A stretch of 64,000 bases of DNA from the NCBI GenBank assembly GCA_000964245.1, contig LANB01000001.1:2508392-2572391 (forward strand), in the 5' to 3' direction. The stretch is from Cellvibrionaceae bacterium 1162T.S.0a.05 (GTDB taxonomy: Bacteria > Pseudomonadota > Gammaproteobacteria > Pseudomonadales > Cellvibrionaceae). A model generated the notes under the pieces. It ran no database searches and was not told the DNA's origin. It saw only the letters and a list, made by a program, of their open reading frames with translations. Of this stretch, positions 11,274 to 22,700 are shown in pieces. A program made the position numbers and the translations under genes. How positions within the stretch are numbered: the first letter of the stretch is position 1; each line of letters starts with the position of its first letter.

Positions 11274-12011
11274 TCAGGCGTTGCGACGACGCAGTGCCAG
11301 ACACAAAAGTCCTAAAGCCAGTAAGCCAACAGTGCCGGGCTCAGGTACAGAGACGTTAGCCACTTCACTGCGAATCATGTCGTTACCGCAAGACATGGTC
11401 CACTGCATAACGAAATCCAGATCACTACCGAGATCGAGGTCACTCAAATCAAACGAAACAGTGCGGAAAAAAGAATCGCCAATCTGGCCAGCAACATTAC
11501 TGGAAAGACCGCCTAACAATGTGCCTTCATCCATCGCGTAAGGGGCAGAAGCACCAAAGTAAATATCGTTATTCCAGGCGCTGACAGAGTAAAGACCCGC
11601 AGCGTCAATACCGTCATTGTTGTTGTCGGCATCGACCAGATCACCGTCGTAGTCAGCCGTTTTAAGGCCGAAATCGACAGCATAATCAAAACCGCCACCA
11701 TTAAATGAAAGCGCCAGGTCTCCTGAGTAATAGCTGTGGCCATCATAATCAACCTGGCCAGTGATCAGGTTAAAACCTGTTTGTATGCCGAGAGACAGGG
11801 TGCTGCCATCAACGCGGTAGTACAGGTATTCCGCATCGAAAGATTGGCCGCCCCAGCCGGGAAATACGCGCCCGCCGGCGCCAACGTAATCTTCCGAGGC
11901 CACTTGCGTCCAGCCGTCATCGGACCAGAATGTCATGGGGCCTGCATGCACAGCGACAGCAGATACAGCCAGCACAGTGCATGTTAAAAATTTTGAAAAG
12001 AAAGTGCGCAT
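11274..12011 (-). CDS. PEP-CTERM sorting-domain surface protein
   Basis: A 245-residue exported protein. A signal peptide (ending about residue 24, VAVHA) precedes a beta-rich, aspartate- and glycine-rich body, and the C-terminus has the full sorting signal: VPEPGTVG, a hydrophobic helix (LLALGLLCLAL) and the basic tail RRRNA. Such proteins are cut by an exosortase and usually displayed on the surface or in exopolysaccharide; the exosortase must lie elsewhere. The start is ATG 12011 behind AAGGA; the frame extends to 12071 but those residues do not fit a signal peptide. The body's function is not recognisable. Confidence 0.88.
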   Translation of the reverse strand: MRTFFSKFLTCTVLAVSAVAVHAGPMTFWSDDGWTQVASEDYVGAGGRVFPGWGGQSFDAEYLYYRVDGSTLSLGIQTGFNLITGQVDYDGHSYYSGDLALSFNGGGFDYAVDFGLKTADYDGDLVDADNNNDGIDAAGLYSVSAWNNDIYFGASAPYAMDEGTLLGGLSSNVAGQIGDSFFRTVSFDLSDLDLGSDLDFVMQWTMSCGNDMIRSEVANVSVPEPGTVGLLALGLLCLALRRRNA

Positions 12012-12070
12012 ACATTTTTCCTTGTTAAATAAAAACCTCAATGGCACCTCAGTTAGCATTTTTCGAGCCA

Positions 12071-12105
12071 AAAAATAACTTCTTAAAAATCAATAAGTTA
12101 TTTTT
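12071..12105. repeat. Perfect 11-bp inverted repeat upstream of the PEP-CTERM gene
   Basis: AAAAATAACTT and AAGTTATTTTT face each other across 13 bases, 60 bases before the PEP-CTERM start. It could be an operator or an AT-rich bidirectional terminator-like hairpin. No gene ends nearby, which favours a regulatory role. Confidence 0.45.
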
Positions 12106-12301
12106 ACTTTTCTCCCGGAATGTAAACTTGTCCGACAAATTAAGGGTCTATCCCCCCAGCGTTTAGTCGGCAATTCAGGCTTTTGTGAAGCAGACCATTA
12201 TTCACGCTGCCAAGCTTCGCTCAGGCGTCTATTCTTAATAAAAGTCTTATGAAAAGCGCCCCGTGCGCTTGTTATGGCAAAGGCAGTCAAGCGCAGAGAG
12301 C

Positions 12302-14755
12302 ATGGAAAAATTTCCCGACATTCCCGGTTATCGAATCATCCGCCCATTGGGTCACGGTGGTATGGCGCGGGTTTATCTTGCCGAGCAGGAGAGCTTTGGC
12401 AGAAAGGTTGCCTTGAAAATCATGGTGCCCCCTGCCGGTAATGTAAATCTTTGGGCAAAGCGTTTTATTCATGAGGCCCAGGTCATTGCGCAACTGAGTC
12501 ATCCCAATATCGTGCCCGTTTATGATGTGGGTAACCATGAAGGGCAATTCTATATCTCGATGGAATTTGTTGGTGGTGGTGACCTTGACCAAGCAAAAGA
12601 TCGCGGCCTGACGCTCAGTCGCAAACTCAAGATCATTGTCGGTGTTGCGGCAGGGCTGGATTTTGCCGGGGAAAAAGGGTTTGTTCATCGGGATATCAAA
12701 CCCGATAACGTGATGTTTCGCGAAAATGGCTCGCCGGTCATACTGGATTTCGGCATTGTTAAACAGCTCGATGATGTTGATACCAACATGACACAAACAG
12801 GCACCGTGATGGGCACGGCCAAATATATGAGCCCGGAACAAGCGCAAGGCCAGGCGCTGGACCAGCGCTCTGATATTTACAGCCTGGGAATTATGTTTTA
12901 CGAGTTGCTCACCGGCGCGGCGCCGTTTCAGGGCGATTCTGCCGTGGCAACTTTAATGATGCACGTAAATGCAAGGCCTGCGCCTCTGCCAGCCAGCCTC
13001 TCTCCCTTGCAAGCAGTGATTGATAAATGTTTGGCCAAGGACCCGGAAGCGCGCTACCCACGTGCACGTAAATTAATTGAACATTTACAAGGCATGGAAG
13101 CAGAGCTGAAACAAATCATTTCTCGTCAACAAGCGACCCTGGTTACCAATCCGAATGATGCCACCGTCGCTGTTCAACGCGATAAAGATGACCAGGATAA
13201 AACGGTTGCCAGTAACCGTACTCAGGAAATTGATGAATCGGAACTCACGCAGGTATTGAGTTCCGCCAAAGCGACTATTAAGGATTTTTCCGCAGAGGCG
13301 CGTGCACAGCGAGCGCGTCGTGCACGTATGGTGACGGCCGGTATCGGTTTGTGTGCAGTACTTTCCCTGTGTTATCTCGCGTACCAGCAATTGGTGTTAG
13401 TCCCGCAGGAGCGTGAACAAGCAGAACAAAAAGTGCGATTGGCAAAAGAACAAAGCCTGCAAAAAATCGCAGAATTGTTCAAAGAGGTGGAGGCGATTCA
13501 CATTACATCGGCACTTGCGGATCCTGCGACGGCCAATACATTTATTGCATTGCATCGAGAGATTTTAAAGCTTGAGCCTGAAAACGGCCGTGCGAATAAA
13601 AACCTCGAACAGTTGGGGCGAGCCTTTTTAAATAAAAGCGAAACCGCAGTAGCAGCAATGCAGATTCAGGATGCAGAAAATTACCTGGACTTTGCGCAGC
13701 AATTGATTGCGGGCGATCACGGTGTGCTTGCGGTTCAGGAAAGTTTGAAGCAGGCACGGGCAGCCTTGTTGGATAGCGAACTGCAAAACGAAAAGATCGC
13801 AACACTGCTCGATCTTGCGCAAAAAGATATAGAAAACAGCCGTGGTTTTTCAGAAGAAGCGTATACCAAGCTTATTCAAATTCAGCGTATCGATGAAAAC
13901 AATGCGAGATCAAAAGCCTTGATCAACGATATGCTTGGCACCTTGTTTCGGACAACAAAAAATCAAATAGAAAATGGTCGCCTGACTCAAGCAGATCAAG
14001 GTTTAAATGCACTCGCAAAATATCACCCTGATGTTGCAGGCGTTAGCGAACTGCAAACCGCCTTTCAGACCGAAAAACGCCGCGCGGATTCCAGGCTGAA
14101 CCAGCAAAGCCTCAGCAAACAAGCTTCGCGTTTATTGCGTGAAAAGCGCAGTTTAAGTATTAATGATGAACTGCGTGAGATCTATTTGCGCATGCTTAAG
14201 CAAGATGCTGGGTCGACAGAAGCTCAGCAAGGCCTCCTTGATACCAGCCGCTACGATGCACAAATCGCCAGTCAGGCAATTATTGAACGCGATTTTCGGC
14301 GGGCGCAAGAACAGATCACGCTAGTTGAAAAATACACACCTGCTTATGCACAACTGGATGAGCTCAAGGCACGGCTTTTTCAGGCAAAAAATCATTCACA
14401 ACAAGCGCATGTTTTACTCGGTGATGCCGGCGAGTTGATTCGGCAAGCTTCTGCGAGTACAGAACGCCGCGCACTGCTCGCGCAAGCCACAAGTAAAATT
14501 GAAGAAGCGCGAAACCTCGACCCCAGACATCCGGCAATACAAAGCAATTGGGTAGGGCTGGAGAATGCCTATGTTAATGCCATTAGTACGGCAGTCAGTG
14601 AGGGGGACGACACGCTGGTTGAAAACTATTTTGATGATACCAGTGGCAAAGTCTGGCCCAGCGAGCGCATAGTGAATTTACAAATTGCCCAACGTGACTT
14701 GCAAAAAGACAAGGAAAAACAAAAACGCAAGCGCATCGTTGGCGGTGGCTTCTAG
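12302..14755 (+). CDS. Membrane Ser/Thr protein kinase with long helical C-terminal region
   Basis: An 817-residue Hanks-type kinase. The glycine loop is GHGGMARVY, the ATP lysine is in VALKIM, the catalytic loop is HRDIKPDN with Asp131, and DFG has Asp149; the GTAKYMSPEQ activation segment follows. A threonine-rich, charged juxtamembrane part (about 275-340; TVASNRTQEIDESELTQ) precedes one membrane helix (about 343-365, GIGLCAVLSLCYLAY). Some 450 residues of alpha-helical, TPR-like or coiled-coil sequence follow, presumably periplasmic. ATG 12302 follows AGAGAG and begins right at the kinase domain. It shares the plan of the kinase at 1.5-4.0 kb but not its close sequence, so they are not recent duplicates. 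The target is unknown. Confidence 0.9.
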   Translation: MEKFPDIPGYRIIRPLGHGGMARVYLAEQESFGRKVALKIMVPPAGNVNLWAKRFIHEAQVIAQLSHPNIVPVYDVGNHEGQFYISMEFVGGGDLDQAKDRGLTLSRKLKIIVGVAAGLDFAGEKGFVHRDIKPDNVMFRENGSPVILDFGIVKQLDDVDTNMTQTGTVMGTAKYMSPEQAQGQALDQRSDIYSLGIMFYELLTGAAPFQGDSAVATLMMHVNARPAPLPASLSPLQAVIDKCLAKDPEARYPRARKLIEHLQGMEAELKQIISRQQATLVTNPNDATVAVQRDKDDQDKTVASNRTQEIDESELTQVLSSAKATIKDFSAEARAQRARRARMVTAGIGLCAVLSLCYLAYQQLVLVPQEREQAEQKVRLAKEQSLQKIAELFKEVEAIHITSALADPATANTFIALHREILKLEPENGRANKNLEQLGRAFLNKSETAVAAMQIQDAENYLDFAQQLIAGDHGVLAVQESLKQARAALLDSELQNEKIATLLDLAQKDIENSRGFSEEAYTKLIQIQRIDENNARSKALINDMLGTLFRTTKNQIENGRLTQADQGLNALAKYHPDVAGVSELQTAFQTEKRRADSRLNQQSLSKQASRLLREKRSLSINDELREIYLRMLKQDAGSTEAQQGLLDTSRYDAQIASQAIIERDFRRAQEQITLVEKYTPAYAQLDELKARLFQAKNHSQQAHVLLGDAGELIRQASASTERRALLAQATSKIEEARNLDPRHPAIQSNWVGLENAYVNAISTAVSEGDDTLVENYFDDTSGKVWPSERIVNLQIAQRDLQKDKEKQKRKRIVGGGF

Positions 14756-14827
14756 ACAGCGTATCGAGGTGTCATTACTCGGCGATGACAGGGATTAAAT
14801 GACAGGGATTAATCATAAAGATACGGT

Positions 14828-15781
14828 TTAAAAATAAAACCGCAAACCCATTGAAAGTCCCAACATTTCTTCCACTGTTTTTAAACTGACGCCCTCGAAA
14901 TTCGGTAATCCCGTAGCGTCTTCGCCGTCCATCTCATATTGCTGTCGACGTAGATCAAAATAATAGGCGGAGGCCGCGCCGAGCGAGCCACTCCAGGTGA
15001 GTGCAAGGCTGGTGCCCGTGGTATCACCTTGATAATTGAATGCAACAAAAGTTGGAAGGCCTGATCCGGGGTCTGAAAAAACGTTATCAGGGTCGTTCGC
15101 GTTATCCTGGTATTCACCCTCCATACTTGCATAGGCGACATTCAACGAAAGGCTGCCATAGTCTTTGACTGCCCAGCTGTAGGTTAAACCCAGGTAGGGA
15201 CCGGATTCGCTGTAGATTTGGGTATAGGGTTTCTGGTTTGCTGCAAGGCCATTATCGGCGAGAAAGAATTGCTGAAAGGCACGATTGGTTCGTGAGCAAG
15301 GCGAAGCATCGAGTGGATTGGCGCAGAAGGGGTCGGGTTTCAATTGGGTTTCGCCATCGAGCATGCCAATGAAAACATTAAAGTTTTCTCGTATGTTGTA
15401 GCCGAGGGTAAAACTCAGATCGCTGCGTTCCACATCAAGCCCCGAGCCCTCGAGTGCAATCAGGTTGGACTGCAGCAATGTGGAGCGGTCTGTTTCATTC
15501 GATGTTGCGGAAATGCCCGCGAGACTGCCCTCATATTTTATCGTAAAGAACCACGAGCCCTTGGCGGCCGTCATTGCGGTACTGATGATGGGGAGGTGAA
15601 CATCAAATTGCGCTGAATTCTCCGCGTTGCCCACGTATTTTTGGTCGAAATCCAGAAGTCTGTCCTGGTAGCCCACGGTCGCAATTAACAATAAGGGGCT
15701 GTCTTCGCTGTGTGCGTTCACCGCAGCAAGGGTGAGTATCAGGTAAGGGAGAGTCAGCAGACGGAGAGGGTGTTGAGTCAT
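14828..15781 (-). CDS. Putative outer-membrane beta-barrel protein
   Basis: A 317-residue protein with a signal peptide (about 1-25, ending VNAHS) and alternating strands rich in Tyr, Phe and Gly (for example YLGLTYSWAVKDYGSL). The terminal phenylalanine in GLRFYF is the usual signal for barrel assembly by BAM. An extracellular-loop-like segment with two cysteines lies mid-protein (FCANPLDASPCSR). I do not recognise a named family. It is convergent with the second kinase gene. Confidence 0.6.
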   Translation of the reverse strand: MTQHPLRLLTLPYLILTLAAVNAHSEDSPLLLIATVGYQDRLLDFDQKYVGNAENSAQFDVHLPIISTAMTAAKGSWFFTIKYEGSLAGISATSNETDRSTLLQSNLIALEGSGLDVERSDLSFTLGYNIRENFNVFIGMLDGETQLKPDPFCANPLDASPCSRTNRAFQQFFLADNGLAANQKPYTQIYSESGPYLGLTYSWAVKDYGSLSLNVAYASMEGEYQDNANDPDNVFSDPGSGLPTFVAFNYQGDTTGTSLALTWSGSLGAASAYYFDLRRQQYEMDGEDATGLPNFEGVSLKTVEEMLGLSMGLRFYF

Positions 15782-16165
15782 CGGGTCATCCTTTTCAAAA
15801 TCGCTCTACTTGAGCATAGCAAAGCAAATCGGCGCAGCACCGCCAGCGCCAATTTTGACGCCGTATATAACAGGAGCGCGGGCAATCGCGTTATTTGGAT
15901 CTATACTTTGCTGCGAGTTCCGCAGGGGCTGGCGCGCTGACGGCGCTTTTGTGAAGGCGCTGTTTGTAAAGGCCCTGTTCTGGATACCATTACCACCAGA
16001 AAAAGCAGAAAACTGTGTCTGAGGCTCAAAAGCCTGATATTTGTCGCATGCTCTTATTTCATTGCGGTGATGAGTGAAATACCTCCCGGGGCTGTATTGT
16101 TCACCTGAAAAGGCACCATTGGTCGCCTTCTTTCATGAAATTTTAGGGAAATGCCGCGAATAAGC
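15782..16165. other. Intergenic region upstream of the second EF-G gene
   Basis: The divergent gap between the outer-membrane protein gene and fusA2. It has no coding frame I believe. A short imperfect direct repeat (GTGAAGGCGCTGTT and GTAAAGGCCCTGTT, about 15951-15979) is visible. Confidence 0.4.
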
Positions 16166-16195
16166 TTCGGTATTTGCCCGGAAATCCTGTATACT
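16166..16195 (+). promoter_or_regulatory. Possible promoter of the fusA2-tuf unit
   Basis: TATACT (16190-16195) is a good -10 box 47 bases before the fusA2 start. The matching -35 (TTCGGT, 18-base spacer) is poor. tuf needs high expression, so an activator or an extended element may help. Confidence 0.35.
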
Positions 16196-16241
16196 CGCGC
16201 GCGTTTTTTGACCTGAACAAACTGATTATTCGAGAAAAGCA

Positions 16242-18329
16242 ATGGCAGACCTATCGCTCTACAGAAATATTGGTATTTTTGCCCACGTCGACGCGGGCAA
16301 GACCACCACAACTGAACGTATTCTCAAGCTCACCGGGAAAATTCACAAAACGGGTGAAGTCCATGACGGTGCAGCGACCACCGACTTTATGGAACAGGAG
16401 CAGGAGCGTGGTATTACCATTCAGTCTGCCGCGACCACCTGTTTCTGGAAAGACCACCGCCTGAACATCATTGATACTCCGGGGCACGTTGACTTCACTG
16501 TTGAAGTTTACCGTTCTCTGAAAGTACTCGATGGTGGTGTCGGCGTATTCTGTGGTTCCGGTGGTGTAGAACCACAATCCGAAACCAACTGGCGTTACGC
16601 CAACGAAAGCGAAGTTGCCCGTATTATCTTCGTCAACAAACTGGACCGTTTGGGCGCTGATTTTTACAAGGTTGTTGCTCAGGTCAAAAAAGTGTTGGGC
16701 GCTAACCCCCTCGTTATGACCTTGCCAATCGGTACGGAAGACGATTTCGTGGGCGTGGTCGACGTGCTGACCAAACAAGCTTACGTTTGGGATGACAGTG
16801 GTCTTCCTGAAAACTACGAAGTGAAAGATGTTCCTGCGGACATGGTTGACGACGTGAACAAGTATCACGAGCAGTTGATCGAAACCGCGGTTGAGCAGGA
16901 TGACGATTTAATGATGGCGTATATGGAAGGTGAAGAGCCTTCTGTCGATGACATCAAGCGTTGTATCCGTGAAGGAACGCGTAAACTCGATTTCTTCCCG
17001 ACTTACTGTGGTTCCGCGTTTAAAAACAAGGGTGTTCAGCTGGTGCTCGACGCCGTTGTTGATTACTTGCCCAACCCTACAGAAGTTGACCCGCAACCGC
17101 TTACCGACGAAGAAGGTAACGAGACGGGTGAAGTGGCGACGGTGAGTGTTGATGAGCCATTGCGCGCATTGGCCTTTAAAATTATGGATGACCGTTTTGG
17201 TGCCTTGACCTTTATCCGTATTTACTCAGGTAAATTGGAAAAAGGGATGACCGTACTGAATTCTTTCACCGGAAAAACCGAGCGTATTGGCCGTATGGTT
17301 GAGATGCATGCCGATGATCGTAATGAAATCAGTCGCGCACAGGCAGGTGATATTCTTGCTGTGGTGGGTATGAAGAACGTACAAACCGGTCACACACTTT
17401 GCGATCCTGACCACCCTTGTACGCTTGAGCCGATGGTCTTCCCCGACCCTGTTATCTCTATCGCGGTAACGCCAAAAGATAAAGGCGGCTCCGAGAAAAT
17501 GGGTATTGCCCTCGGTAAAATGATTGCTGAAGACCCCTCCTTCCAGGTGGAGTCAGATGAAGAATCTGGCGATACCATTTTGAAAGGTATGGGTGAATTG
17601 CACCTCGATATTAAAGTCGACATTCTCAAGCGTACCTACGGCGTTGAGCTGAATGTCGGTAAACCTCAGGTGGCTTATCGAGAAACCATTACGCAAGCCA
17701 TTGAAGACTCCTACACCCACAAGAAGCAAAGTGGTGGTTCTGGTCAGTACGGTAAAATCGATTACCGTATTCGTCCCAACGAGCCAGGCACAGGCTTTAC
17801 CTTTGAATCGACTGTTGTGGGCGGTAACGTGCCGAAAGAATTCTTCCCGGCGATTGAGAAGGGCTTCAAACTCATGATGGATGAAGGTCCCCTGGCTGGC
17901 TTCCCCATGTTGGATGTGCACGTTGAGCTGTATGACGGTGCTTACCACGCGGTGGACTCCTCCGCGATTGCGTTTGAAATCGCTGCCAAAGGTGCCTATC
18001 GTCAAACCATGCCGAAGGCCGGCCCACAATTGATCGAGCCGATCATGAAAGTGGATGTGTTCACACCGGAAGATCACGTAGGTGATGTGATTGGTGACCT
18101 GAACCGTCGCCGTGGCATGATCAAGGATCAAGAGCCTAACAATACAGGTGTTCGCATTAAGGCGGATGTGCCACTGGCGGAAATGTTTGGCTACATTGGT
18201 CACCTGCGTACCATGACTTCCGGTCGCGGACAGTTCTCTATGGAATTCTCACACTACTTGCCTTGCCCCAACCAGGTGGCAGAAGAAGTGATTGCTGCTG
18301 AGAAAGCCAAGAAAGAAGCGAAAAAGTAA
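16242..18329 (+). CDS. fusA2: Translation elongation factor G, second divergent copy (EF-G2 type)
   Basis: A 695-residue EF-G paralogue with intact [18 protein letters not shown] and NKLDRLGAD GTPase motifs and all five domains. It starts [16 protein letters not shown] and has [13 protein letters not shown] in domain IV, differing widely from the str-operon EF-G; it matches my memory of the second EF-G of Vibrio and other gammaproteobacteria. The two in this window are old paralogues and not a recent duplication. tuf follows after 33 bases, so the pair forms an EF-G2/EF-Tu operon. Whether this copy works in translocation, in ribosome recycling or under stress cannot be told from sequence. Confidence 0.95.
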   Translation: MADLSLYRNIGIFAHVDAGKTTTTERILKLTGKIHKTGEVHDGAATTDFMEQEQERGITIQSAATTCFWKDHRLNIIDTPGHVDFTVEVYRSLKVLDGGVGVFCGSGGVEPQSETNWRYANESEVARIIFVNKLDRLGADFYKVVAQVKKVLGANPLVMTLPIGTEDDFVGVVDVLTKQAYVWDDSGLPENYEVKDVPADMVDDVNKYHEQLIETAVEQDDDLMMAYMEGEEPSVDDIKRCIREGTRKLDFFPTYCGSAFKNKGVQLVLDAVVDYLPNPTEVDPQPLTDEEGNETGEVATVSVDEPLRALAFKIMDDRFGALTFIRIYSGKLEKGMTVLNSFTGKTERIGRMVEMHADDRNEISRAQAGDILAVVGMKNVQTGHTLCDPDHPCTLEPMVFPDPVISIAVTPKDKGGSEKMGIALGKMIAEDPSFQVESDEESGDTILKGMGELHLDIKVDILKRTYGVELNVGKPQVAYRETITQAIEDSYTHKKQSGGSGQYGKIDYRIRPNEPGTGFTFESTVVGGNVPKEFFPAIEKGFKLMMDEGPLAGFPMLDVHVELYDGAYHAVDSSAIAFEIAAKGAYRQTMPKAGPQLIEPIMKVDVFTPEDHVGDVIGDLNRRRGMIKDQEPNNTGVRIKADVPLAEMFGYIGHLRTMTSGRGQFSMEFSHYLPCPNQVAEEVIAAEKAKKEAKK

Positions 18330-18362
18330 TTAACGAATTGAGAATCTAAGAGAGAAAGAACA

Positions 18363-19556
18363 ATGGCAAAAGAAAAGTTTGAACGTAATAAGCCCCACGT
18401 CAATGTGGGTACTATTGGCCACGTTGACCACGGTAAAACCACGTTGACTGCGGCGTTAACGCGCGTTTGTGCAGAAGTCTGGGGCGGTCAGGCCGTTGCC
18501 TTCGACGGTATCGACAACGCACCGGAAGAAAGAGAGCGTGGTATTACCATCGCGACTTCCCACGTTGAATACGATTCGCCCACACGTCACTACGCACACG
18601 TAGACTGCCCCGGCCACGCCGACTATGTTAAAAACATGATCACCGGTGCGGCCCAGATGGACGGCGCGATCCTGGTTTGTTCTGCTGCTGATGGCCCCAT
18701 GCCACAAACGCGTGAGCACATCCTGTTAAGCCGTCAGGTAGGCGTTCCTTACATCGTTGTGTTCCTGAATAAGGCCGACATGGTTGACGACGCCGAGCTG
18801 CTTGAGCTGGTTGAAATGGAAGTGCGTGAACTGCTCGACCAATACGAATTCCCCGGCGACGACACACCGATCATCATCGGTTCTGCGTTGATGGCGCTTG
18901 AAGGTAAAGACGACAACGAAATGGGCACTACGGCCGTTAAGAAACTCGTTGAAACCCTGGATGAGTACATCCCTGAGCCAGAGCGTGCGATTGATCTGCC
19001 CTTCCTGATGCCAATCGAAGACGTATTCTCGATTTCAGGCCGTGGTACGGTAGTTACCGGTCGTGTTGAGCGTGGCATCATCAACGTGGGTGAAGAAATC
19101 GAAATCGTGGGTATCAAAGACACCACCAAAACCACCTGTACCGGTGTTGAAATGTTCCGCAAACTGCTTGACGAAGGTCGCGCAGGTGAGAACGTAGGTG
19201 TGTTGTTGCGTGGTACCAAGCGTGACGAAGTTGAGCGTGGTCAGGTATTGGCCAAGCCCGGCACCATCACCCCGCACACCAAGTTTGAGTGTGAAGTGTA
19301 CGTATTGAGCAAGGACGAAGGTGGTCGTCACACGCCCTTCTTCAAAGGCTATCGTCCCCAGTTCTACTTCCGTACCACAGACGTAACCGGTGCGTGTGAA
19401 TTGCCAGAAGGCGTTGAAATGGTTATGCCAGGAGACAACATTCAAATGGTTGTAACCCTGATTGCGCCTATCGCGATGGAAGACGGTCTGCGTTTTGCGA
19501 TCCGTGAAGGCGGCCGTACTGTCGGTGCGGGCGTTGTTGCGAAAATTATCGAATAA
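18363..19556 (+). CDS. tuf: Translation elongation factor Tu
   Basis: A 397-residue EF-Tu, the GTPase that brings aminoacyl-tRNA to the ribosome. Motifs are [16 protein letters not shown] and NKADMVDD, followed by domains II and III ending [10 protein letters not shown]. It has the normal length and shows no insertion. It lies 33 bases after fusA2, with no promoter between them, and a strong terminator ends the unit. rpsJ and the S10 operon, which follow tuf in many gammaproteobacteria, are absent. Whether the genome carries a second tuf cannot be seen here. Confidence 0.97.
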   Translation: MAKEKFERNKPHVNVGTIGHVDHGKTTLTAALTRVCAEVWGGQAVAFDGIDNAPEERERGITIATSHVEYDSPTRHYAHVDCPGHADYVKNMITGAAQMDGAILVCSAADGPMPQTREHILLSRQVGVPYIVVFLNKADMVDDAELLELVEMEVRELLDQYEFPGDDTPIIIGSALMALEGKDDNEMGTTAVKKLVETLDEYIPEPERAIDLPFLMPIEDVFSISGRGTVVTGRVERGIINVGEEIEIVGIKDTTKTTCTGVEMFRKLLDEGRAGENVGVLLRGTKRDEVERGQVLAKPGTITPHTKFECEVYVLSKDEGGRHTPFFKGYRPQFYFRTTDVTGACELPEGVEMVMPGDNIQMVVTLIAPIAMEDGLRFAIREGGRTVGAGVVAKIIE

Positions 19557-19579
19557 TTATTCGTTTTAAAATCGTTGTG

Positions 19580-19614
19580 AAAAATCCGATGCCTGCAGGC
19601 ATCGGATTTTTTTT
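19580..19614 (+). terminator. Intrinsic terminator of the fusA2-tuf unit
   Basis: AATCCGATGCC-TGCA-GGCATCGGATT is followed by eight T. The long perfect stem lies 24 bases after the tuf stop codon. Confidence 0.93.
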
Positions 19615-19773
19615 GGCTTAAATTTGCTGACGTGTGGTCGATTTATATTCGACTTTCTGTTGATCTCTACCCCAGGCTTTGACTTGTGCGCTTGGATCTC
19701 TGTTTTGTGCATGGCTATCTGGTTTAAGTCACGTGACCAATATCCCGCGTAACCTATTGTTAAAAAGACAATA

Positions 19774-22700
19774 TTAGTTGAGCCACTTTACAAGTGTTGT
19801 ATGTAATTGGCCTTCATCAATAGGTTTGGATAAATAATCATTCATTCCGGCGGTAAGCGCTTTTTCCCTATCTCCCTGCATGGCATTGGCAGTTAATGCG
19901 ATGATAGGCGTATTCTTATAGTTGTCGAGTTGTCTCAAGGTTCTGGTTGCGTCATAACCATCCATAATTGGCATTTGGCAATCCATCAAAATACAGTCGA
20001 ACTGTGTGGACTGGGCTTTTTCAATCGCCTCCTGGCCATTGTTGGCAACGCTGATTTCAAGGTCGAAATCTTCAAGGAGCAAAATGGCTACCTCCTGGTT
20101 GAGAGAATTATCTTCAACCAAAAGTATCTTTCCTTGCATCTCGGTTTTTCGCATACTGTTTTGAGCCCTTTCGTTTTTCTCATTTGTTGGGAGGGAATAG
20201 TCATGGCCTAATTGCAGGTTGACATAGAAGTCGCTACCCTGGTCTACTTTGCTTTCGGCTTTGATGCTGCCACCCATTTCTTCAGCTAACATTTTACAAA
20301 TGTTCAGGCCCAAACCTGAGCCGCCAAATTTTCGTGTTGTTGAACTGTCTGCTTGTGTGAAGGGTTTGAAAATCTTTTCCAGTTGTTGTTGGCTCATTCC
20401 TATACCCTGGTCAGAAACATTAATCTGAATTTTTAACACCTCCTCGGTACGCTCTTTTAACTGTACGCCAAATCGGATCTGACTGTTTTCCGGGCTGAAT
20501 TTAATTGCATTGGATAGAAGGTTTAGACAAATTTGGCGCACACGTAAACCGTCGCCAATAAGAATTTCGGGAATGTCATTGTCGAGACTAAATTGTATCT
20601 CTATTTTTTTTGTTGAGGCCTCAATCTTCATGACCTCTACCAGGCTTCGTAATTCCTGCCGTAAATTGAATGCGACCTGTTCTATCTCAATTTTCCCCGA
20701 CTCGATACGTGAATAGTCGAGGATATCATTAATAATTCCCAGCAAGTTTTTTGATGCTTGCTGTATCTTGTTCACTTGGGAGCGTTGCGTATTCTTCAGT
20801 TCGGTTTTTAAAAGCAAGGTCGTCAGGCCAATAATGGCGTTCATCGGAGTGCGAATTTCATGTGACATATTCGCGAGAAAGAGGCTTTTTGCCTCGTTAG
20901 CTGCTATGGTCGCTTCGCTGGCCTTGCGTAAATTTTTGATATAAATCGATACCAGTACTATTGCTACTGTGAGCGCTACAATCAGTGGGATGATCCAGCT
21001 TATGATTGTTCCGGATCCAAAATTCCCGTTTGCTACAAGGGTTTGCCAACGCTTCTTGATCGCATCGACTTCGCTGGCCTGTAATGAATCAATACTTTTA
21101 TTCAACAGTGAAAGAAGCTCGGGACTGTTGCGGCTAACCGCGAAGGACAGTTCTGTGCTGTAGCCGATGTTTCCATGAATTGAAAACCCGGAAAATCGGG
21201 GTAAAGCAAGCAGGCTTTCCATTGTGCTTTTATTGTCGACGACAATATCAATGTCGCCGTCCGCAAGTGCCGCCAGGGCACCTTCACTCTCTTCAAACAA
21301 CTGAAAAGATATGTCGGCATGTTCGAATCGAATTTGTCTAATTGTGTTCGTTTGCAGGTGAGAATTAACCAGCGCAATATCAAGGGGTTTGAGTTTTTCA
21401 AGATTGTCCTCGAGTTGTAAATGACTTTTCGCTACAAAAACAAGAGGAATTTCAAGATAGGTATTGCTGGTTGCGATGTGCCCATAACCACTCGGGTTGT
21501 ATTGAATTACCGGTGCAATGGCGCGCTCGGAAGTGCTGAGATTATTGGTAACTTCAGCATGACTACGGAAACGTTGATGCGTATAAACGAGATTCAGACG
21601 TTTCAATACCAGGTTGAGTAGGTCTGAACTAATTCCAACATATTCCCGTTCGTCATTTAATAGGCTTACCGGCGGTGTATTGAAAGTATCAAATACCTGT
21701 ATTTCCTGATTGGCTAACAGCCATTGTCTTTCAGCCTGGCTAACAATAATTCGTGAACGATTCCTGGTCGCGAGCGTGTTGCCGAGGCTGAAATCATAGG
21801 ACGCGGCTTGTGAATTCGCGAGCAGTGAAAACCAATTAAAATCAATACCGTCAGGTTGGTGGGAAAAGAAGGGTTGGAAACGGGATAGATCTTTCCGGGT
21901 CGACGAAACCATTAAAGAGGAAAACTCAACACCCTGGTGGGCAAAATCGAAACCCTGTAGGTAATCGTTCATGAGTACAACGGCCCAGGCAGTGTCAAGA
22001 AAATGCCCGCCAACACTTACCTGTATTTTATCTTCGAGTAAATAATCTACGGTTTCCAGGTCCCAATCGATACCCCCGATAATGGGCTTGTTTACGATGC
22101 CTAACTCCGAGATTTTATCGGCCACAGCACGCGCCATATTGTCGTTAGCACTCCAGACAATATTAATAGAAGGGTTGTGCGTCCAGGCATTCGAAAACAG
22201 TTTTTGAGCCAGTTCCGGCTGCCAACCACCGTGAACAATCTCGAGACTATAAGTTAGATTATTATTTTCAAGAAAGTGTTTTAAACCTGCGATACGCGAA
22301 TCGGACGAGCTGGCTTTGACCTGAGGTTCTTTTCCGCTAATCGCCAGAATATGAAATTCATCAATATCACGCTCCTGCGCAACGGTAATGAGCTGTCTTG
22401 CGAGTGCTTGCCCGGCGTTGAAGTCATTGGGTAACACACTGCCAATCCAGGATTTATAGTGCGTGCGTGGGGAAAAGTTGTGCGTTGAACCGGCAGTGTT
22501 AACCAGGATAATGGGAATATTGTGCTTGTCCGCGAGCGCAAGCAGATCGATTTCAATATTGGCGTGACCCTGAGCAACAATGCCTTGAGCCCCATTAGCG
22601 ATCGCGACTCTTGCATATTTTAGAAAATCCTCAAGCTTGTGATTAGCATTGAAGACTTCAACATCAAAACCCAAATCTCTTGCTGCTTTTTCTCCGAATT

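Noticed and set aside
16242-18329. Second EF-G considered as a tetracycline-resistance-type ribosomal protection protein
   Set aside because: It carries the full EF-G domain IV and the EF-G2 N-terminus; TetM-like proteins differ in both.
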